Positions 1 through 5,788 of a DNA stretch of 5,788 nt are shown in pieces. Position 1 is the stretch's first letter, and each line of letters starts with the position of its first letter. The notes under the pieces were generated by a model. The model had not been told where the DNA came from, searched no databases, and saw nothing but the letters and a program-made list of their open reading frames with translations. This DNA comes from Thermoleophilaceae bacterium (GTDB lineage: Bacteria > Actinomycetota > Thermoleophilia > Solirubrobacterales > Thermoleophilaceae), in the NCBI GenBank assembly GCA_013812065.1, contig JACCUC010000178.1, positions 1-5,788 on the forward strand, given 5' to 3'. Made by a program: the position numbers and the translations under genes.

Positions 1-719
1 GTCCCTCCCTGCGCGCCCACGCCGGGAAGCAGGAGGATCGCTCGGGGCATGAGCTCGCGCAGAACCGCGAGCGTTTCGGGCCGCGTCGCCCCGACCACGG
101 CGCCGACGCTCGATAGGCCGCTCGCGCCCACGCAATCCCGTCCGAGCTCGTCGACGAGCCGCGCGAGCCGCTCGTGCAGGGGTCGCTCCGGGGCCGGCAC
201 GTCCTGAAGCTCGGCGGCTCCGGGGTTCGAGGTCCGCACGAGGCAGAGGCAACCCGCTCCCGCGGCGGCCGCGGCGCTCGTGAGCGGCTCGAGCGCGTCC
301 GAGCCGAGGAGAGGATTGGCCGTGAAGGCGTCGGCGCGCAGTCCCCACACGGGCCCGTACGGGCCGGCGGTCGTCCCGACAAGGGCCTGAGCGTAGGCCC
401 GAGCGGTCACCGGCACGTCGCCGCGCTTGCCGTCGGCGATCACGAGCAGGCCGTGCTCACGGGCGACGTCCGCGGTCTCGGTGAGCGCCTGCCACCCGGG
501 CGCGCCCAGACGCTCGTAGCAGGCGAGCTGCAGCTTGACCGCAACGCATGCCGGCCCGGTCGCCTCGATCGCCGCGCGGCCGTGACGCACGACGGCCGCG
601 GCGGTCAGCTCGGCTATCCCCGTGGCCTCCGCCCGCGCCGGCCCGCTCAGCGCCACCGGCCACAGCGCGGCCGGGTCGGGATCGAGCCCGAGCACGACCT
701 GGCTGCGCCGCTCGACCAC
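1..719 (-). CDS. pyrF: Orotidine 5'-phosphate decarboxylase, subfamily 2 (3' end cut by window edge)
   Basis: Catalyses the last step of UMP synthesis, decarboxylating OMP to UMP in the cytoplasm. No ATG lies near the start, but the frame reads clearly as the mycobacterial-type (subfamily 2) enzyme. Numbering from the GTG at 719: LDPDP at 12-16, VKLQ at 61-64, the catalytic DGKRGD at 96-101 (Asp96, Lys98, Asp101), TANPLLGS at 133-140, RTSNPG at 162-167, VGATRPE at 209-215 and the phosphate-binding LPGVGAQGG at 231-239, where the window ends. About 30-40 C-terminal residues are probably missing. The start is uncertain: homology seems to extend upstream (FADRLAAL encoded at 743-720), but the frame has no ATG, GTG or TTG there, so GTG 719 is the first usual start and has no visible ribosome binding site. 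It follows hup by about 76 bp in the same direction and could share its transcript. Family assignment is secure; the start is not. Confidence 0.93.
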   Translation of the reverse strand, partial: MVERRSQVVLGLDPDPAALWPVALSGPARAEATGIAELTAAAVVRHGRAAIEATGPACVAVKLQLACYERLGAPGWQALTETADVAREHGLLVIADGKRGDVPVTARAYAQALVGTTAGPYGPVWGLRADAFTANPLLGSDALEPLTSAAAAAGAGCLCLVRTSNPGAAELQDVPAPERPLHERLARLVDELGRDCVGASGLSSVGAVVGATRPETLAVLRELMPRAILLLPGVGAQGG

Positions 720-795
720 GAGCGCGGCGAGCCGGTCGGCAAAATGGCCGAGCTCGGGCCCCGAGCGCGAGGACCGCGCGGGCGCGACGGTTCGG

Positions 796-1074
796 CTACC
801 CGCCCTTGACCGACTTCTTGAGCGTCGAACCGGCGCTGAAGCGGGGCACGCGGCTGGCGGAGATCTCGATCCGCTCGCCCGTCTGAGGGTTGACGCCCTG
901 GCGCGCCCCCCGCTCGCTCGCCGAGAACTTCCCGAAGCCGGTGAAGTTCACCTCGCCGCCGCGCGCGAGCGCATCCGCTATTACCCCGAGGACCGCGTCC
1001 ACCGCCCTGCCGGCATCCGCCTTCGAGAGCTCGGCCTCGTCGGCGACCTGATCGACTACCTCAGCTTTGGTCAC
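796..1074 (-). CDS. hup: HU-family DNA-binding protein (nucleoid-associated)
   Basis: A 92-residue HU/IHF-family protein that binds and bends DNA as a dimer and compacts the nucleoid. The alpha-helical dimerisation half spans about 1-40. It is followed by the beta saddle with the signature GFGKF at 46-50, and by the DNA-binding arm, whose RQGVNPQTG at 58-66 carries the intercalating proline (Pro63). RVPRFSAG at 75-82 and a lysine-rich end (LKKSVKGG) complete the standard fold. Length is that of classical HU: there is no long Lys/Ala/Pro tail of the kind found in mycobacterial HupB. The start is the GTG at 1074, because AGGAGG lies 5 nt upstream and family homology begins exactly there with VTKAEVVDQVAD. 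The frame is open further upstream but does not resemble HU. The preceding gene overlaps its first 14 bp. HU rather than IHF is inferred from the overall sequence. Confidence 0.95.
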   Translation of the reverse strand: MTKAEVVDQVADEAELSKADAGRAVDAVLGVIADALARGGEVNFTGFGKFSASERGARQGVNPQTGERIEISASRVPRFSAGSTLKKSVKGG

Positions 1075-1408
1075 GCCTTCCTCCTCTGGCTTCCTTGTCG
1101 TTGCGCTTCCCCACCTGGGGATCCGGCACGCTAACACCGCCGGGGGATGGTTTGCCTCGCTGTTCTGCACTCGAAGTCGCAGCTGGCTCCGACCGCCCCT
1201 CCCAGAGCTCGCTCATCCGGCCCGCGGCGGCTACGAGATCCTCGAAGGCGGACGCGTCGGCTGGGAGCAGCCGTGGATGTCCGCGGTCGTCGTAGAGGAC
1301 GACGCGCGGCGCTCGCCCGCGCTGTCGCCGGCGCGCCGCCGCCGCCACGCCCTCGGCGATGCCGGTGATTCGCCCGACCCTGCCGCGGCGGTCCCTCACA
1401 GCCTCCAT
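1061..1408 (-). CDS. Unrecognised small basic protein between roadblock-like gene and hup
   Basis: A 115-residue reading frame I do not recognise. The first 75 or so residues look protein-like. They comprise an Arg-rich start (RDRRGRVGRITGIAEG at 5-20), an Ala/Arg helix, a short strand-like part (RVVLYDDRGHPRLLP at 35-49) and an amphipathic helix (AFEDLVAAAGRMSELW). No signal peptide or membrane segment is visible. The ATG at 1408 overlaps the end of the upstream gene by 13 bp and the stop overlaps hup by 14 bp, which suggests translational coupling. About 10 of the first 75 codons end in A or T, against 18 of the last 41. The C-terminal part (about 1061-1186) therefore does not have the codon use of a constrained protein and may be a loose tail lying over hup control sequence. 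The N-terminal part is probably a real gene; the function is unknown. Confidence 0.65.
   Translation of the reverse strand: MEAVRDRRGRVGRITGIAEGVAAAARRRQRGRAPRVVLYDDRGHPRLLPADASAFEDLVAAAGRMSELWEGRSEPAATSSAEQRGKPSPGGVSVPDPQVGKRNDKEARGGRRDQS
1080..1085 (-). promoter_or_regulatory. Ribosome binding site of hup
   Basis: On the minus strand a perfect AGGAGG lies 5 nt before the GTG at 1074. It is the strongest Shine-Dalgarno in the window and decides the HU start against a longer reading to 1170. It lies inside the 3' end of the preceding reading frame. Confidence 0.88.
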
Positions 1409-1755
1409 CGCCCTCGGTCGAGGTCGGCGAGGACGCGGCGGAGGTCGTACCGGATCAGCGAGGAGAGCGCAAACCGGTTCGTCACGACGGCGAGCGTGAA
1501 ATATCGCGCGCGAGCGACGAAGACGGCGCCGGTCGGACCCGTGACCTCGACCTCTGCGACCGCCTCCCCGTCGGCGGCGTCGGCGGACTCGAGCAGCTCC
1601 AGCAGGAGCTCGCGCAGGTCATCCGCGAGCTCTCGATCCTCGGGGTCGCCGGCCGCAAGCTCTCCGTCCGCGTCGAGCAGCACCGACGCCCGCAGATCGC
1701 TGGACAGCTCACCGAGGTGACGCAGCGCCAGCTCGGGTGTGAGGGCGGAGGGCAC
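1396..1755 (-). CDS. Roadblock/LC7-domain-like protein
   Basis: A 119-residue acidic soluble protein. The arrangement resembles the roadblock/LC7 fold. An N-terminal helix (residues 6-20) leads to a hydrophobic strand with an acidic turn (LRASVLLDADGELAAG, 21-36). Then come an acidic Leu-rich helix (41-57), a strand pair (AVAEVEVTG, then GAVFVARARYFTLAVVT at 76-92) and a C-terminal helix (LSSLIRYDLRRVLADL, 97-112). The LAVVT strand followed by a long helix is the most family-like part. In bacteria such domains often regulate or partner small Ras-like GTPases (MglB type), but no GTPase gene is present here, so partner and role are unknown. It starts with GTG at 1755, with no clear Shine-Dalgarno, 20 bp from a divergent gene. 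Its stop overlaps the next gene by 13 bp. The CDS is fairly secure; the domain call is by resemblance only. Confidence 0.75.
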   Translation of the reverse strand: MPSALTPELALRHLGELSSDLRASVLLDADGELAAGDPEDRELADDLRELLLELLESADAADGEAVAEVEVTGPTGAVFVARARYFTLAVVTNRFALSSLIRYDLRRVLADLDRGRWRL

Positions 1756-1775
1756 GCAGCGGCGAGAATACCGCC
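1756..1775. promoter_or_regulatory. 20-bp divergent start region with possible -10 (TATTCT, minus strand)
   Basis: Only 20 bp separate the GTG starts of the roadblock-like gene (minus) and the small membrane protein gene (plus). On the minus strand TATTCT fits TANNNT and ends 9 nt before GTG 1755. That would allow a leaderless or nearly leaderless transcript, but I see no good -35. The short inverted element GGCG-AGAATA-CCGCC surrounds it. Neither gene has a clear ribosome binding site. This is suggestive only. Confidence 0.3.
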
Positions 1776-1916
1776 GTGGACCTCGCCAGAATCTCGTGGC
1801 TCGTGACCGTCGCCGTGTTCGTCATCGCCGCGGTGCTCGTGTTCCTGAGCGGCTACGTCGGCTACTTCTTCGTGCTGCTCGCCGTGGCGGCGGCGGCGGC
1901 GGTCAACGTGCGCTGA
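1776..1916 (+). CDS. Small two-segment membrane protein (46 aa), unrecognised
   Basis: Starts at GTG 1776 (MDLARISWLV...) and stops at TGA 1914-1916. After a short polar N-terminus there are two hydrophobic stretches, about residues 8-25 and 29-45, separated by SGYVGY, so it probably forms a membrane hairpin with both ends on the same side. The protein ends in NVR. 45 of 46 sense codons end in G or C. Most of that run (1776-1861) lies where no gene is read on the other strand, which supports genuine coding. The last 55 bp overlap the 3' end of rdgB on the opposite strand. It contains a five-alanine run from (GGC)5. No Shine-Dalgarno is visible. Function is unknown. If it is not real, 1756-1861 is simply the gap between rdgB and the roadblock-like gene. 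Confidence 0.68.
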   Translation: MDLARISWLVTVAVFVIAAVLVFLSGYVGYFFVLLAVAAAAAVNVR

Positions 1917-2497
1917 CCGGCGAGCCAGGCCGCGAGCGCGCGGGCGGCGCGGCCCCGGTGGCTGATCGCGTCCTTCTCGGCCGGAGCGAGCTCGGCCATC
2001 GTGCGCCCATCCGCAAGGTCGACGGGAAGGAAGGCCGGATCGTAGCCGAAGCCCCCTTCCCCCCGGGGCGTCCGGGCGAGGAGACCTTCGCAGCGCGCCT
2101 CGAAGACGTGCGGGGGATCGCGGCCGGCGGGCTCGGCGATGGCCAGCGCGCATACGTATGCGACGCGCCGGTCGCCCTCGCGAGGGACTTCGCGCAGGAG
2201 CTTTGTCAGGTTCTCCTCGTCGCTCGCCGCCTCGCCGGCGAAGCGCGCCGAGCGGACCCCGGGCGCGCCGGCGAGCGCGGTGGCCTCGATCCCCGAGTCG
2301 TCGGCGACGGCCGGGCGGCCGGTGGCGAGGGCGGCGGCCTGCGCCTTGAGCGTGGCGTTCGCTGCGAAGGTCTCGCCGGTCTCCGGCGGAAGCTCGACCT
2401 CGGGGGCCAGGGGCTCGAGCGACCAGGGAGCGAGCAGGGCGCCGAGCTCCCGCGCCTTGTGGGCGTTGCGCGAGGCGAGCACGAGCGTCGCGGCCAT
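1862..2497 (-). CDS. rdgB: dITP/XTP pyrophosphatase (RdgB/HAM1 family)
   Basis: Hydrolyses dITP, dXTP and XTP to the monophosphate and pyrophosphate, keeping deaminated purines out of DNA and RNA. The 211 residues show the whole family pattern: ASRNAHKARE near the N-terminus (8-17, substrate-binding SxNxxK type), ETGETFAANA (39-48), VADDSGIEA (64-72) with catalytic/metal Asp66-Asp67, GAPGVRSARFAG (77-88), GEGGFGYDP (146-154), and AEKDAISHRGRA (173-184) with the base-recognition SHR. The fold should end near Gln195. Sixteen more residues (RTLT, five Ala, then TASSTKK) form a low-complexity tail encoded almost wholly in the overlap with the convergent small gene. The ATG at 2497 is chosen because homology starts directly (MAATLVLASRN); no good ribosome binding site is seen. 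It lies 35 bp after rph, probably in the same operon. Confidence 0.97.
   Translation of the reverse strand: MAATLVLASRNAHKARELGALLAPWSLEPLAPEVELPPETGETFAANATLKAQAAALATGRPAVADDSGIEATALAGAPGVRSARFAGEAASDEENLTKLLREVPREGDRRVAYVCALAIAEPAGRDPPHVFEARCEGLLARTPRGEGGFGYDPAFLPVDLADGRTMAELAPAEKDAISHRGRAARALAAWLAGQRTLTAAAAATASSTKK
1886..1900 (+). repeat. (GGC)5 trinucleotide repeat
   Basis: Five perfect GGC copies. They encode five alanines in the small membrane protein and, read on the other strand, five alanines in the RdgB tail. Copy-number change by slippage would keep both frames. Confidence 0.9.
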
Positions 2498-2532
2498 CGT
2501 TCGAAAGCGGCGGGGTGGACCTACTGCGTTGC

Positions 2533-3258
2533 TCAGCCGGGGAAGCCGCCCGTCGCCTCGGCCTGGGCGTCGCGCAGGCGCTCGATCCCCCCCGCGGCGA
2601 TCTCGAGCAGGGCGTCGAGCGAGGCGCGCGAGAGGGGGTTGCGCTCGCCCGTGGCCTGCACCTCGAAAAGCCCGCCGTCACCCGCCATGACCACGTTCAT
2701 GTCGACGTCGGCGGTCGAGTCCTCGGAGTAGTCGAGGTCGAGCAGCGCCTCGCCACCGACCATGCCGCAAGAGACCGCGGCCACCGAGCCGTTGAGCGGC
2801 AGGCGCGCGAGCTCTCCTCGCTCGACGAGGCCGGCCAAGGCGAGCTGGAGCGCCGCGTAGCCACCGGTGATGGCCGCGCACCGAGTTCCCCCGTCGGCCT
2901 CGAGCACATCGCAGTCGATGTAGACCGTCCGTTCGCCCAGCGCGTCGAAGTCGACGACGCCGCGCAGCGAGCGGCCGATCAGTCGCTGGATCTCGACGGT
3001 GCGTCCGTCGGGGCGCCCGCGCGAGACGTCGCGCTGCTTGCGCTCCCCCGTCGAGGCCGGGAGCATCCCGTACTCGGCGGTCACCCACCCGCGGCCGCGG
3101 CCCGACATCCAGCGGGGAACCGAGTCGACCGCCGAGGCGGTGCAGATCACGCGCGTGCCGCCCTGGGCGATCAGCGCCGAGCCCGTCGCGGTCCGCACGA
3201 AGCCGGGGGCGATCTCGACTGGACGCAGCTGGCCGGGCTCGCGACCGTCGCGCCTCAT
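2533..3258 (-). CDS. rph: Ribonuclease PH
   Basis: Phosphate-dependent 3'-to-5' exoribonuclease that trims tRNA precursors, acting as a ring of dimers in the cytoplasm. The 241 residues match the family's usual 235-245 and its motifs in order: MRRDGREPGQLRPVEI at the start, VICTASAVDSVPRW, GWVTAEYGMLPAST, ERKQRDVSRGRPDGRTVEIQ, RLIGRSLRGVVD, YIDCDVLEADGGTR (phosphate-binding and active-site region), ITGGYAALQLAL, VSCGMV, LDLDYSEDS, DVDMNVVMAG and GLFEVQATGE. The start is ATG 3258, which overlaps the murI stop as ATGA, an arrangement typical of coupled translation. The open frame extends upstream to 3399, but that part is an Arg-rich antisense-like string without homology. rdgB follows after 35 bp. 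No anomalies are visible. Confidence 0.98.
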   Translation of the reverse strand: MRRDGREPGQLRPVEIAPGFVRTATGSALIAQGGTRVICTASAVDSVPRWMSGRGRGWVTAEYGMLPASTGERKQRDVSRGRPDGRTVEIQRLIGRSLRGVVDFDALGERTVYIDCDVLEADGGTRCAAITGGYAALQLALAGLVERGELARLPLNGSVAAVSCGMVGGEALLDLDYSEDSTADVDMNVVMAGDGGLFEVQATGERNPLSRASLDALLEIAAGGIERLRDAQAEATGGFPG

Positions 3259-4130
3259 GCGGCGGCCCGCTGAGACCGCGAAGCCTCGTCTCCCTCGTCG
3301 GGCCCGGCGGAGGCGACCTCGACGTGGCGCACGTCCCCGAGCGGGAGCTGGAGGAAGCGCGTTCCGACCCTCCGGAAGGCCTCGGGGTCGCCCGAGCACC
3401 GGAAGCGGTAGGAGCCGCGACGGGACTCGGGGCGCTCGAGGCCGTGCGCGAGCAGCTCCCGCTCCACCTCGTCGGCGATCGCCGCGCCGGAGGTCACGAT
3501 CTCGACGCGACGACCGAGCGTGCGCTGGAGGATCGGGCGCACGAGCGGATAGTGGGTGCAGCCGAGGATGACCGTGTCGACCGCCGCCGCCCGCAGCGGC
3601 GCGCAGACCCGCTCGACGTAGTCGACGACCAGCGCGTCGATCTCACCGCCGGCCTGGATCAAAGGCGCGAGCTCGGGTGCGGCCACCGACTCGAGCGTGG
3701 CTGCGGACGCCTCGGTCGCCAGCGCCCGGTCGTAGGCGCCGCTCGCCACCGTGGCGGGAGTGGCCAGCAGGCCGACGCGGCCGCTGCGGGTCGCCCGGGC
3801 GGCGAGCCGGGACTCGGGTCCGACCACAGACAGCACCCCGACGCGGCCAGCGAGATGCTCGCGCAGGACGCCCGCCGCCGCGGCAGTGGCCGAGTTGCAC
3901 GCGACGACGAGCAGCTTCGCCCCCTCGGCGAGCAGAAGCTCCGCGAGCTCGAGCGCGAACGCGCGCAGCTCGTCCGCCGACCGGCGACCGTAGGGAAAGC
4001 GTGCGGTGTCTCCGAGGTAGACGAAGTCCTCGTGCGGGAGCGAGACGAGGCACTCGTGCAGGACGGTCAGCCCGCCGACGCCGGAGTCGAAGACCGCGAT
4101 CGGGAGCTCAGGTCGCGGCGGCTCGGCCAT
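3255..4130 (-). CDS. murI: Glutamate racemase
   Basis: Converts L-glutamate to D-glutamate for peptidoglycan, without a cofactor, using two cysteines. Both are present: Cys78 in VVACNSATA and Cys191 in LGCTHYPLV. The other active-site segments are FDSGVGGLTVL at 14-24 (Asp15, Ser16) and YLGDTARFPYG at 38-48. At 291 residues it is somewhat longer than many MurI proteins (roughly 260-275), because of a C-terminal acidic/Ala tail after about residue 272. The start is ATG 4130; homology begins about ten residues in. The nearby ATG at 4138 is out of frame, and no strong Shine-Dalgarno is visible. The 3' end overlaps rph by 4 bp. The murI-rph-rdgB order resembles the mycobacterial locus, there with one extra gene between murI and rph. 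It lies 47 bp downstream of the deacetylase gene. Confidence 0.98.
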   Translation of the reverse strand: MAEPPRPELPIAVFDSGVGGLTVLHECLVSLPHEDFVYLGDTARFPYGRRSADELRAFALELAELLLAEGAKLLVVACNSATAAAAGVLREHLAGRVGVLSVVGPESRLAARATRSGRVGLLATPATVASGAYDRALATEASAATLESVAAPELAPLIQAGGEIDALVVDYVERVCAPLRAAAVDTVILGCTHYPLVRPILQRTLGRRVEIVTSGAAIADEVERELLAHGLERPESRRGSYRFRCSGDPEAFRRVGTRFLQLPLGDVRHVEVASAGPDEGDEASRSQRAAA

Positions 4131-4176
4131 ATGTCCATGGTGTCACGGGTTGAGGCACCGCGTCCGCGGGCCGCGT

Positions 4177-5187
<1,011 letters not shown>

Positions 5188-5210
5188 GCGGGTACGGTTC
5201 CTTCCCCACC
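5188..5210. promoter_or_regulatory. 23-bp divergent region between deacetylase gene and nadB
   Basis: The starts at 5187 (minus) and 5211 (plus) leave 23 bp. It contains the purine-rich GGGGAAGGAA of the deacetylase gene (minus strand, 11 nt from its ATG). I see no -10 or -35 box here, so promoters for at least one gene should lie inside the opposite coding region, or nadB starts further in (GTG 5271). Confidence 0.35.
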
Positions 5211-5788
5211 GTGGCCGCCCGTACTCCCTCGCCTTCACCGGCCGCCGCCGACGGTCTTCTCGAGGTCGACGTGGCCGTGATCGGGGCCGGGGCCGCGGGT
5301 CTCTACACCACGCTGTGCGCAAGCCGTGCCGGCGCTCGAGTCGCGCTCCTCTCGCGGTCGCCGCTTCCGGCCTCGGCCAGCTACTGGGCACAAGGCGGGG
5401 TCGCCGCGGCCCTCGCCGCCGACGACTCGCCGGAGCTCCATGCCCGGGACACCCTGGCGGCGGGACGGGGCGCCGCGCGGCCCAGCGCGGTGCACGTCCT
5501 GTGCGCCGAGGCGCCCGGGTGCGTCCGCGACCTCGATGACCTCGGCGTCCGCTTCGACGCCGATGGGCACGGCGGGCTCGGGCTCGGGCTCGAGGGCGGC
5601 CACTCGCGGCGGCGCGTCGCGCACGCGGGCGGAAGTGCGACGGGCCGCCGCATCACCCGCTGCCTGTCGGCGCTCGCGGCGACCGACGAGCGCGTCGAGG
5701 TGCTCGAGGAGGCCACCGCGGGCGCCCTGCGAACCCACGAGGGCCGTTGCGCCGGGCTGCGGGCCGAGCTGGCCGGAGCCGGACGGGG
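5211..5788 (+). CDS. nadB: L-aspartate oxidase (3' end cut by window edge)
   Basis: FAD enzyme that oxidises L-aspartate to iminoaspartate, the first step of de novo NAD synthesis, working with NadA. About 192 residues of an expected 500 or more are present. Visible are the FAD-binding strand and glycine loop (DVAVIGAGAAGLYTTL, 20-35), the family-specific SYWAQGGVAAAL (57-68), the AVHVLCAEAPGCV helix, LGVRFD, and EGGHSRRRVAHAGG (128-141) followed by ATGRRI. The last of these is the substrate/FAD region conserved between NadB and succinate dehydrogenase flavoproteins. SYWAQGG and EGGHSRRR favour NadB over SdhA/FrdA. The start is GTG 5211, giving a 19-residue Pro/Ala-rich lead. GTG 5271, with GAGG 5 nt upstream, is an alternative that would begin directly at the FAD strand. 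nadA and nadC may lie beyond the right edge, which cannot be seen. Confidence 0.94.
   Translation, partial: MAARTPSPSPAAADGLLEVDVAVIGAGAAGLYTTLCASRAGARVALLSRSPLPASASYWAQGGVAAALAADDSPELHARDTLAAGRGAARPSAVHVLCAEAPGCVRDLDDLGVRFDADGHGGLGLGLEGGHSRRRVAHAGGSATGRRITRCLSALAATDERVEVLEEATAGALRTHEGRCAGLRAELAGAGR
5574..5591 (+). repeat. (GGGCTC)3 hexamer repeat inside nadB
   Basis: Three perfect GGGCTC copies encode a Gly-Leu run just before EGGHSRRR. It replaces the variable loop found here in other NadB proteins and keeps the frame. Confidence 0.85.

Noticed and set aside
174..809. Long plus-strand open frame opposite pyrF
   Set aside because: Arg/Gly-rich antisense shadow of a clearly recognised gene; typical of very GC-rich DNA.
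1108..1121. TCCCC-AGGT-GGGGA hairpin as a riboswitch or terminator
   Set aside because: A lone 5-bp stem without T-run or conserved surrounding structure; mentioned only as part of the hup upstream region.
1075..1170. Longer hup reading starting at 1170
   Set aside because: The extra 32 residues do not resemble HU, and AGGAGG lies 5 nt before GTG 1074.
2498..2532. Promoter or terminator between rph and rdgB
   Set aside because: Only 35 bp; I find no hairpin with T-run and no plausible -10/-35 pair.
1739..2731. 330-codon plus-strand open frame opposite rdgB and rph
   Set aside because: Composition is that of an antisense reading, with no domain pattern; the opposite strand holds rdgB with all motifs. 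The small membrane protein at 1776 uses another frame.
3259..3399. Longer rph reading starting at 3399
   Set aside because: Arg-rich extension inside murI with no homology; ATG 3258 matches the family start and the ATGA overlap.
4165..4175. CGCG-GGC-CGCG hairpin between the deacetylase gene and murI as a terminator
   Set aside because: Stem is only 4-5 bp, there is no U-tract on either strand, and such palindromes are frequent by chance at this GC content.

Overview
The window is very GC-rich, densely packed bacterial DNA with strong G/C preference at third codon positions. It looks like chromosomal housekeeping DNA from a high-GC actinobacterium. A Thermoleophilia (Solirubrobacterales-like) lineage is my best guess from the style of the proteins, the mycobacterial-type PyrF and the murI-rph-rdgB order, but no rRNA or other marker is present to prove it. 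I see no tRNA, rRNA, CRISPR array, insertion sequence or phage gene.

Layout, right to left because most genes are on the minus strand. At the right edge a plus-strand nadB (L-aspartate oxidase, NAD synthesis) runs out of the window. It is head-to-head, 23 bp apart, with a minus-strand zinc-dependent deacetylase of the histone deacetylase superfamily. Then come murI (glutamate racemase), rph (RNase PH, ATGA overlap with murI) and rdgB (dITP/XTP pyrophosphatase). murI-rph-rdgB is a recognised actinobacterial linkage: D-glutamate for cell wall, tRNA 3'-end trimming, nucleotide-pool cleaning.

The middle holds an unrecognised 46-residue membrane protein on the plus strand. Its 3' end overlaps the rdgB 3' end by 55 bp, and its start lies 20 bp from the divergent start of a roadblock/LC7-like protein. 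To the left, the roadblock-like gene overlaps an unrecognised basic protein gene, which overlaps hup (HU DNA-binding protein). After hup comes pyrF (orotidine 5'-phosphate decarboxylase, subfamily 2), cut by the left edge.

The genes are mostly ordinary core metabolism. The less ordinary part is 1061-1916: the tiny membrane protein, the roadblock-like protein and the unrecognised protein joined to hup by overlapping reading frames. I found no convincing new multi-gene system. No stretch over 300 bases lacks a gene; the gaps between genes are 20 to about 76 bp.
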